From NCBI GenBank assembly GCA_029706075.1, contig JAINUG010000139.1, forward strand, positions 1,843,510 to 1,907,509: 64,000 nucleotides of DNA, given 5' to 3'. The notes beneath the pieces are model-generated. The model was not told the DNA's origin, ran no database searches, and worked only from the letters and a program-made list of their open reading frames with translations. Made by a program: the position numbers and the translations under genes. Below, in pieces: positions 55,321 to 64,000 of this stretch; positions within the stretch are counted from its first letter, which is position 1, and each line of letters opens with the position of its first letter. This DNA is from Aldrovandia affinis. Lineage: Eukaryota; Chordata; Actinopteri; Notacanthiformes; Halosauridae.

Positions 55321-55959
55321 AAAATCATACACAAAAATGTGCTGAGAGCGCTTATTTTATCAATGTCAATGTGCCCCCCCCCTCACTCCAGACGGTTCTA
55401 GCTACCATTCTTGTTTCCATCGACTTCAGGGAAAACAGTTACAGTTTGCGTTAATTCAGAGCAAACATCAGCACAAAGGAACATTTTTCGCTTCATTTTG
55501 GTTAAGCTGCCATATGAAAAAATGTATCACTTGATACATTAAGCTGCCATATGAAAAAAACATATCAGGGTCATTCCTACTATCCGGTGTCTTTTGAACT
55601 TCAAAACTGAAAATAATATATTGAAAATAATAGGATATATTTTTATCTTTTTTTATATTCTATCAGAAAAACATGATACACATAACTATCTGAAAGTGTT
55701 AACAATGCATGTATATATCGATATTTAGATTTTCTTAGAAATGAAGTGTCCTTTACTCTATCACACTCATTTTTTTCTTCACATAATTATAAAACAATAA
55801 TTATTGAGTGAAATAATTGAAAATACCTGCCCAACAGGGTGGAATGGAGCACAACAGGGTGGAAAGCAATAACAGGGTGGAACTAACAACAATAATGGGC
55901 CAAAACAAATGAAAATAATTAATAAAATGAAAGATATTTTATTAACTTTGTAAGTTCAT
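55321..55959. other. Intergenic, unrecognised
   Basis: CAACAGGGTGGAA is repeated three times at 55833-55885; otherwise no recognisable content. Confidence 0.4.
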
Positions 55960-56576
<617 letters not shown>

Positions 56577-56600
56577 AATGCGGGCACTGGGCATCACATA
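56577..56600 (+). promoter_or_regulatory. Probable primer-binding site (tRNA-Ala-like)
   Basis: Two bases after the LTR comes TGGTGGAGAATGCGGGC. The complement of a vertebrate tRNA-Ala 3' end with CCA begins TGGTGGAGATGCCGGGG, so the first nine bases agree and the rest agree with one shift. Inferred from tRNA sequence knowledge. Confidence 0.55.
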
Positions 56601-56672
56601 CAGGCAAGTGGAGGTAGTGCAACTGTGAGCGGGGTTGTTTTTTGGGTTTTTAGATTTTAGATTTTTGAAAGA

Positions 56673-58373
56673 ATGATTGAAGGTGACTGGACAGTAGATA
56701 CAGGCATGGAGGCTTGTGACAAGGAGCAGGCCCAATTACCACAAAGTGGTGCCCCGTGGTGTATATGCTGTCTGGAGTATGGTCACCAACCCAGCGAGTG
56801 TTCCGAGAGGGAGGAATGTGGCTGGGAGGACCCAAAGAATGGACAGATCAGAGAGAAAAATGGCCACTCCTGCTCTGTGGTGCCCCCTAGGGAGAAGAGA
56901 GAAAATATCCCGGGTAAGCCGCAAAAGCAGCATACAAGTGTCGCAGACAAGTGTGCTGGTTTAGAGGCAGAGTTAGGAGAGGCACAAGTTGTGATCAAGG
57001 GCAAACAGGACAAGATCCAGAAACTGGAGAAATGTTGTCGGGACCAGAGGGAGGACCTGGTGAGGAACAAGAGACGGGCGAGTCACCCTCCGGGAGGTCC
57101 AACAGCTGAAGAGTGCCCAGATTGAGCTGTATAGGATGAAGGCTCAGTTGTGGACCTTGGAGGAGTGCCATCTGATGGCCGTGACGAAATTGCGGGAGGA
57201 GCACATAGACTCCCTGAAAATGCTGGGAATCATGGCTGGGGAGCTGAAGAAGGAGAAAGCATCCCTGGGCGATGAAGTGAGGCAGATAGAGGCCCACAAC
57301 CTGGCGCTGGAAGAAAAGGTGAGAAACCTATCCAAGATGTTGGAAGTAAAGAATCGGCAGTGTCCTGGACATCCAGGAGTCCCAGGACCAGGCCAAAGAG
57401 GAGTATGCCAGGGCCTTGGGTGATGTACAGACCAGGCTCAAGCAGAAGAAGGCGGAGCTGAGGAAAGCAGTGGAGAACCATGCGTCCGAGGCGGAGCAAC
57501 TCCGGAGCCGAGTGGAGCAGGAGTGGGTCAGGAGCTGGAGACACAGTTGGAGCAGGTGAAGGCCCTTGCTTTACAACAAGAATAAAAGATTTTTGCATTG
57601 CAGGAACTTCACCAAACTACCTCTGCAGCACTCCGGATAGAACAAGGGAAAAATGAAGAGGTCCCGGTTCTGAAAGAGCAACTGCGTGCCTTAACCACGA
57701 GGCTGGACCAAAAAGAAGCCCAGCAGCTGGCCACGGAGAAGCCTTCAAAATTCAAACTGAAACTCTGCTTCAAGTACAAGATCAACTGGAAAGGGTGAGT
57801 GAGGAATTGGAATGTGTGACCCGTATGCCCGCTGTGAAAGATTCTAGTACCCAGGTGGAGATCTCTCAGCCAGTGGAGCTGACAGGAGATGATGACCAGA
57901 TGGGGGAATTGAAGTGGGAGCAATGGTCCTCAGTTCCACTCAGCTGGCCAGACATTGAAAGTGAACTGGAGGAACAGCAGTTTGCGAAAGAGGAGCTATG
58001 GTGGGACCATAGCGTGGAGGAAAGCCTCATGGCAATGGCTGAGGCCTGGTGGAACACCCGACCCTCTCCTGAAGTGGTGAGTTCATTGCTTCCACTAAAA
58101 GGGAAAAGTCAGAGAAGAGTAAGGGAGTTTAAAAGGACTCACCTGAAGAAAAGTTGGAAACGAAATAGGCTGACTTGTAAAGGAAAGGACCGTGGGAAAT
58201 GTCTCTGGAGAGGAAATGCAAATATGAAAAAGAAAGTGAAGAATAAATCGAACTGTCATTTGAAGAAAATGTTTTCCCTGGTTGCCAAGCCTGACCACCT
58301 GGAAGCAGCCTGGAAGTGTCAGAAAAGGCCAAAGAGCGGACAACGGAGTGAGAGGGAAGCTGGTGAAGTCTAG
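56673..58373 (+). pseudogene. Retroelement internal gene: zinc knuckle, coiled coil, basic tail
   Basis: Several frames, separated by single-base shifts (near 57075, 57360, 57520 and 57750) and a stop near 57584, read as one decayed ORF starting at ATG 56673. Its N-terminal part contains CICCLEYGHQPSEC, a C-x2-C-x4-H-x4-C zinc knuckle as in Gag nucleocapsids. A long heptad-rich coiled coil follows (for example CAGLEAELGEAQVVIKGKQD, MAVTKLREEHIDSLKMLGIM, DVQTRLKQKKAELRKAVENH). Then comes an acidic, tryptophan-rich segment (GELKWEQWSSVPLSWPDIES, EELWWDHSVEES) and a very basic C-terminus ending at 58373. No protease, RT, RNase H or integrase is seen. I do not recognise the family. It may be a non-autonomous Gag-like gene or captured coiled-coil gene. 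Confidence 0.6.
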
Positions 58374-58494
58374 AGCCCAAGGGGTGATCATTCTCTCCGT
58401 GGAGCCCAGATTCAGTGTCCGCATGTAGCCGTTTGGTGGCAGACAAGGTGAGCGACTTTCACCATTTCCTAACGACTTGCAGATGCATTTTCAG

Positions 58495-58710
58495 GCGGTG
58501 AAGAGAGACGATGGGAACCAGACGTTTGATCCAGGCGAATACAGCCAAATGCAAAAAATAGTTTTGCCAGTTCAGCTCAATGGCAAAGGGTGAACAATCT
58601 GTGACGGGCATGTAAAAGAAGCTCAGAGCGTTAGTCCTGGGCGATGCATTCCCCAATGTGGAAATGTTGTATCTGGCGTGTTGTATACTGAAACGCGTTA
58701 AAACGTTGTA
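58495..58710. mobile_element. Fragment related to the hAT copy at 1248-2779
   Basis: AGTTTTGCCAGTTCAGCTCA and GGGCGATGCATTCCCCA repeat the text at 1565-1665, ending with GAAACGCGTTAAAACGT as at 1735-1750. It lies between the LTR element and the CR1 LINE. Ends not found. Confidence 0.6.
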
Positions 58711-58724
58711 ACAATCCTGATAGA

Positions 58725-61219
58725 ATTTGCAGCACAGAGGTAGGAGAACCATTAGGGGCAAGTGACCACAGTGCAGTTATTGTTGATATTTTTTGGCAAG
58801 TTAAGACTGCCTCCTCTAACTCTCGATTTATTTTATTTTAGACGAGCTGACTTTAATAAAATGAGAGAGAATTTAAGTAATATATATTGGGTAAAACTTC
58901 TAGATTGCAGAACTGTGAATGAAAAATGGACTATATTTAAAAGGGTTATTGTATATGTACAGTGTAAATTCATCCCCAAAGTAAGGAAAAATAGGATGAA
59001 AAAACTGTCTCCGCAGTGGATGACTAAAGCTTTACGGGAGATTTTGAGGCAAAGGAAGCGACTGTACAGAGTATATAAAAAGGATAACTCAGAGAGAAAC
59101 AAGTTCGATTATTGTAATATGCGGGCTAAGGCTAAAAAGGAAATAAGATCAGCTAAAAGGCGGTTTGAAATTAAAATTTCCCAAGATGCAAAAAGTAATC
59201 CTAAGAGGTTTTTTCAATATTGTAGTAGAAAAAGGAAAGTTAAGGATGAGGTTAAGTGCATTAAGAATAAGGAAGGAACTTTGGTTTATAATAATAAGGA
59301 TATTGCAAACACACTAAACAGTTACTTTGTGGAGAGCTTTACTAGAGAAGAGGTTATACAAACTTAAGACAAATAAGGCAACAGGCCCAGATGGCATATA
59401 TCCCAGAGTACTCAAAGAACTTGGGGAAATTATATATAAACCATTGACAGATATTTTCATTCAATCCATAATCACTGGGGAAATACCAGATGACTGGAAG
59501 CAGGGTAGTATAATTCCAATATATAAGAAGGGGGACCGTACTGACCCAGGGAACTATAGACCTGTCAGTTTAACTTGCATCGCATGCAAAATGCTGGAAG
59601 GTATTATTAGGGATAAGTTGGAATCATTCTTGAAAAATAATAGTATTTTAAGGGAGAGCCAACATGGTTTTCTCAATTGTGTTAGGTCATGCCTAACAAA
59701 CCTCCTGGACTTTTTCAAAGAGGCTACGAAGTGTGTTGACCTGAACCAGGCTTATGATATTATATATTTGGACTTTCAGAAAGCATTTGACAAGGTACCA
59801 CATGAGAGGTTTATTGCTAAAATGAATTCAGTAGGAATTGCAGGAGTAGTTTCAGAGTGGGTTCATAATTGGCTGCAAGGGCGAATACAAAGAGTAACAG
59901 TAGGTGGGGCCGTATCTGACCTCGGTGCTGTGGGCAGTGGTGTCCCGCAGGGATCGGTGCTGGGACCTCTGCTCTTCCTTATTTACATAAATGATCTGGA
60001 TATGGAAGTTAGTAGCAAAATAGTTAAATTTGCAGATGATACTAAACTTGGGAAACAGTTTGGAATCGACTAAAGTAATCCAAGATGATTTAAACAAAAT
60101 CCAAGAATGGGCAGATACATGGCAGATGACATTCAATATTGCTAAATGTAAAGTTATGCATGTGGGAAATAAAAACATTCCATCCATCCATCCATTGTCT
60201 AAGCCGCTTATTCCTGGTCAAGGTCGCGGGGGGTGCTGGAGCCTATCCCAGCATGCGTTCCGGGCGAGAGGCAGGAATACACCCTGGACAGGTCGCCAAT
60301 CCATCACAGGGCACACACACCATTCACTCACACACTCATACCTACGGGCAATTTAGACTCTCCAATTAGCCTAACGTGCATGTCTTTGGACTGTGGGAGG
60401 AAACCGGAGTACCCGGAGGAAACCCACGCGGACACGGGGAGAACATGCAAACTCCGCACAGAAAGGCCCCCGGCCTGGATTCGAACCCGAGACCTTCTTG
60501 CTGTGAGGCGACAGTGCTATCCACTGCACCACCGTGCCGCTCTAATAAAAACATTAGACAGGAGTATTTTATGGGAGTAGAAAAGTTAGTAGGTGTTCAA
60601 TTTGAAAAAGATGTAGGAATTGTAGTTGATCAAAGCCTATCTGCATCAAAGCAGTGTGCTACAGCAGTGAAAAAAGCCAAGAGGATGCTGGGATACATAG
60701 CAAAAAGTATTATGTATATATCAAAGGAGGTTATATTAATGTTATATAATGCCTTTGTCAGACCTCACTTAGAATACTGTGTGCAGTTCTGGGCAGCGCA
60801 CTACAAGAAAGATATAGAAGCTCTTGAAAAAGTCCAAAGAAGGGCAACTAAACTGATACCGGGTATGAAAGGTAAAAGTTATGATGATAGACTTAAGGCA
60901 CTCAGTCTATTTAAACTTAGCAAATGGGATTTGCCTAAAAGGGATTAACAAAGTAAAATACCAAAGATTTTTAAAGATAACTGGGGTCAGCAGAACAAGA
61001 GGCCACAGGTGGAAATTAGTTAAAGGCAAATTCCGCACAGATATTAGGAGAGTTGTCAATGCCTGGAACAGCTTACCAGGCCAGGTAGTAGAGGCAGAAA
61101 CGCTTGGGCTATTCAAGTCCAGGCTAGATGTAGTACTGGATACTCTTTAGATTAAGACATGACGAGCCTAGATGGGCCGAACGGCATGTTCTCGTCATTA
61201 TGTATTCTTATGTTCTTAT
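58725..61219 (+). mobile_element. CR1-type LINE, best copy in the window
   Basis: It begins inside the endonuclease domain (GEPLGASDHSAVIVDIFW, with its SDH motif). The linker YFRRADFNKMRENLSNIYWV follows within 58762-59367. The RT (59327-60073) has [60 protein letters not shown] and KFADDTKLG, so the catalytic aspartates are intact. A deletion of about 90 bp near 59355 and a frameshift near 60045 break the ORF, and a SINE sits at 60180-60543. The C-terminal part ends NSLPGQVVEAETLGLFKSRL, and the 3' end is TTCTTATGTTCTTATG. It is a 5'-truncated, inactive copy. Confidence 0.9.
60180..60543 (-). mobile_element. tRNA-derived SINE with ATGG tail, inserted in CR1
   Basis: Reverse copy of the 15786-16151 family: (CATC)n first, then TAAGCCGCTTATTCCTGGTC, and at the right GGCACGGTGGTGCAGTGGAT read on the minus strand. 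An exact 12-bp duplication AATAAAAACATT flanks it (60168-60179 and 60544-60555). Removing it restores the LINE text. Confidence 0.95.
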
Positions 61220-61865
61220 GAAAGACAAGCCTGAATTGTACTTCCCTGTGTCACACTTTATTATAATAAAGAAGAGTACTGTAATGGAAAAGCAAAGTCT
61301 CTCAACTCTTGATTCCATGGCGTTCACCGCCACACTGGTGAAAAGATATGTTACAGGTAGTAGATTGTTTAGATTAATAAGGATAGTAAATGGTACTGTA
61401 TGTGATGGTGCTCATGTTATATCATGTAAGTGTCAGTATTGTATGTCATGATTTAGGACTTCTGAGGTTATAATGTCAAATATCAGTAAACATCATAGGA
61501 AGGATTGGCATATTCTTTATGGAGTGTGCTATTTTCAGAACACATGGAACTAATTCATTATACAAATGATTTCATATACATTTAGACATTTTGGAATGTG
61601 ACATACAAAAAAGTTAAATAGGTGTCTTAAAATGTATGTTGAAAACTACTTTTCTTCTTTCTTTTTTTTTACGTTGAAAATGCTTTTATTGGGTTACCAA
61701 TTACAAAGAGTTGTGAGATGATGCCCAGGTCCCAAGTGTAAATGAAATACTCCTCTGCTACTCTAAGCACATTTTGGTCTAATGGATATTGTCATGCCAA
61801 ATAGTGTCAGGTTGCCAAAATGTGTCCGGGTGACATCATCGGAATTCTTGGAATTGGAATCCCCC
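61220..61865. other. Intergenic spacer
   Basis: AT-rich, nothing recognised. Confidence 0.45.
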
Positions 61866-62690
61866 AAATACTCAACTCAACTCAAACTTTATTTATAAAG
61901 CACCTTTAAACAACCAACAGTCGACCAAAGTGCTGTACAGTAATAAATAAACAGTAATAAATAAACAGTAATAAAAACAGTACATGTAATACAATACAAT
62001 AAGAAAAAGAAGAAGGAAAAAATAATTCACATAAAAGTACCATAAAAGTGTCTAGCTCAACCGGAGTTGAAAGCCAGGGAGAAAAGGTAAGTCTTCAATA
62101 CGGACTTAAAGACCTCTAAAGTTCGGGCAGATCTAATATGCAAGGGCAGGCTGTTCCAGAGCCTAGGGGCAGCCGCCACAAAGGCTCGGTCACCTCTGGT
62201 TTTTAGCCTAGTCCTGGGGACATCCAGCAGCAGCCGATCTGCCGACCTCAGTGCTCTAGCTGGGGTGTGACAATGTAAAAGTTCAGCTAAGTACAGAGGT
62301 GCCAGCCCATTCAAAGCTTTAAAAACAAACAACAAAAGTTTAAAATCAATCCTGAAGAGGACGGGAAGCCAATGGAGTGAGGCCAAAACTGGTGTAATGT
62401 GGTCGCGCTTTCTTTTACGAGTAAGAAGACGAGCAGCTGCATTTTGTACCAGCTGCAGACGTCGAAGCGACGACTGGTCAATACCAACATACAAAGAATT
62501 ACAATAATCCAGCCTCGTGGTAATAAAAGCATGAATTACCCTCTCTAGGTCTTTGGGGGAAAGATAGGCCTTTATCTTTGCTAGGAGTCGTAATTGGAAA
62601 AAGCTGGTTTTAACAACTGAACTAACCTGTTTGTCAAATTTGAATGCACTATCAAAAATCACTCCAAGGTTCTGCTGAGCACATCGACGA
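61866..62690 (-). mobile_element. LINE 3' part (CR1/L2/Rex type)
   Basis: The minus strand 62662-62057 is open for 201 codons: [60 protein letters not shown], and finally APRLWNSLPLHIRSARTLEV and a stop. This is the complete RT C-terminal region. The 3' end near 61866-61900 has AAAGTTTGAGTTGAGTTGAG as the tail. It is 5'-truncated. Confidence 0.9.
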
Positions 62691-64000
62691 CCTTGCTCGT
62701 ATCCAAGACAACGGATCCAAGATGGCGCCGTCCACGGCAGCTATGGTGTTGCTGCGCGTTTTGTTTTATTTTCTTTTGTTTAGTGTTGTCTCCGTGTCCT
62801 GCCTCACTTCTTATTCTAAAGAAGAACTGCTGAACATTGGGTACTCAACCCCATCGGATATTTTTCCCAAACTACTCACCCGTTCCACGGATCTGTTGGA
62901 TATATTTGTGAAGGGTACCGCGGCTTTCGCCTGTGCTGTGCGGTGGGTCAGACGGCAGCGAGGAAGGAGAGCTGGCTGCCTGGTTCGCCTACGCCGGCGG
63001 GGAACGCGACCACCACTCCCGGGTATTTTTCTGGCTAACGTTAACTCTCTCTGCAATAAAATGGATGAACTCTGGTCCCTCGTAGCGAAGGACAATGACT
63101 TCCACTCAACATCTGTCTTTGCGTTTGTGGAGACGCATCTTTCCCCACTGGTCCCTGACGAGACGGTGGAGTTGGAGGGGTTTTCCATGTTCCGCGCTGA
63201 CAGAGATTTTGAGTTGGTCATAAAGTCCAAGGGCGGGGGGTTATTGTTTTTTGTGAACAACTGCTGGAGTTCGGATGTGACAGTGTTATACCAGCACTGT
63301 TCCACTGCACTCGAATCTCTGTTCATACTCTGTCGCCCACATTATTCTCCCCGCGAGTTCAGCTCATTCATTCTCGCGTGTGTTTACATTCCACCAGATG
63401 CCGACGTCGCCGTAGCAGAGAACACACTGGCTGAGCAAATAATGAGCTTGGAATATAAATATCCGGACAGTCTTGTCGTTGTTTTGGGAGACTTTAATAA
63501 GGCTAATCTTAGCAAAGAGCTTCCCAAATACCGGCAACTAGTCACGTGTCCCACCCGGGGAGTAAAAACTCTGGACCACTGCTACTGTACAATTCCGCGG
63601 GCTTACCACTCTGTCCCCGTGCCGCGCTGGGCAACAGTGATCATGACCTAATCCATCTGGTCCCCGCTACAGGCAGAGATTAAAACTCTCTAAACCTGTG
63701 GTGAGACGTGTCAAGGTGTGGTCCAGTGAGGCACGGGAGAGACTCAGCGCCTGGCTGGAGAGAGCAGGCTGTGATCAGGGCTTAATGGAGTGGGCGGGGC
63801 CAGAGGCTGGGAACAACCTGGATGAATACACAGACACTGTGATATCATTCATCAGCTTCTGTGAGGAGGTGTGTGTCCCCGTCCGCACCAGGAAGATCTA
63901 CAACAACGACAAGCCCTGGTTCACAGCCCAACTCAGGCGGCTGAGGTCGGAGAAAGAGGAAGCCAGGTGGAGTGGGGACAAGGACAGGTTTAAGGAGGCC
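62691..64000 (+). mobile_element. LINE 5' region with endonuclease, runs off the window
   Basis: The start resembles a LINE 5' end: GATCCAAGATGGCGCCG at 62716-62732. The + frame 62725-63651 has a hydrophobic start and then an AP-type endonuclease: IFLANVNSLCNKMDELWSLV, FAFVETHLSPLVP with the catalytic Glu, VVVLGDFNKANLS with the Asp-Asn pair, and CPTRGVKTLDHCYCT. The expected SDH motif (NSDHDLIHLV) is in another frame after a shift near 63620. A second shift near 63670 precedes RLKLSKPVVRRVKVWSSEAR and IYNNDKPWFTAQLRRLRSEK, the linker to the RT, which lies beyond 64000. Confidence 0.87.

Noticed and set aside
57136-58373. Host coiled-coil (myosin- or golgin-like) gene exons
   Set aside because: No splice sites separate the frames, which differ by single-base shifts; the block follows an LTR and primer site, so a decayed retroelement gene is preferred, though gene capture remains possible.

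Overview
The window is vertebrate nuclear DNA, almost certainly from a ray-finned (teleost-type) fish. Coding sequence is sparse, introns are long with consensus splice sites, and most of the rest is fish-type repeats: Tc1/mariner, hAT and pogo DNA transposons, CR1/L2/RTE LINEs, several tRNA-derived SINE families and an LTR element. The species cannot be named from the sequence alone. No bacterial, viral or CRISPR features are present.

Two host genes are supported. (1) The 3' third of myopalladin (mypn, + strand): eight exons between 6654 and 19218, all in phase, encode the last 423 residues, with three I-set Ig domains and the conserved C-terminal tail ending in ESEEL. A 3' UTR follows to about 20.56 kb; earlier exons lie left of the window. 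(2) atoh7 (Ath5, - strand, 35026-35445): a single-exon proneural bHLH gene, with a TATA box and a pair of CACCTG E-boxes just upstream. Neighbouring MYPN and ATOH7 also occur in mammals, so this looks like conserved microsynteny. mypn acts in the muscle sarcomere and atoh7 in retinal ganglion cell specification; their adjacency implies no functional link.

Layout. 1-6.65 kb: mypn intron filled by nested transposons. 6.65-20.56 kb: mypn exons, with Tc1 remnants, two or three SINEs and a 19-bp minisatellite in the introns. 20.6-24.0 kb: RTE-type LINE (-). 24.1-27.8 kb: a Tc1-like element split by a SINE that is itself split by an L2 LINE. 28.0-28.6 kb: solo LTR. 29.0-34.2 kb: Tc1, then CR1 LINE copies interrupted by a SINE carrying a hAT. 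35.0-35.8 kb: atoh7 and its promoter. 36-44.5 kb: intergenic DNA with a large fold-back element, a Tc1 copy and a LINE tail. 44.5-50.0 kb: a 5.5-kb hAT element with a pogo-like transposon inside its coding region. 50-55 kb: AT-rich DNA with LINE and SINE fragments. 56.0-58.4 kb: an LTR retroelement whose internal region encodes a zinc-knuckle and coiled-coil protein. 58.7-61.2 kb: CR1 LINE carrying a SINE. 61.9-64.0 kb: two different LINEs head to head, the second running off the end.

The best candidate for something undescribed is the LTR element at 55.96-58.45 kb. It has a probable tRNA-Ala primer site and a Gag-like zinc knuckle, but a long coiled coil where pol would be expected. Many insertions have readable target-site duplications, so the order of insertion can be worked out directly from the sequence.
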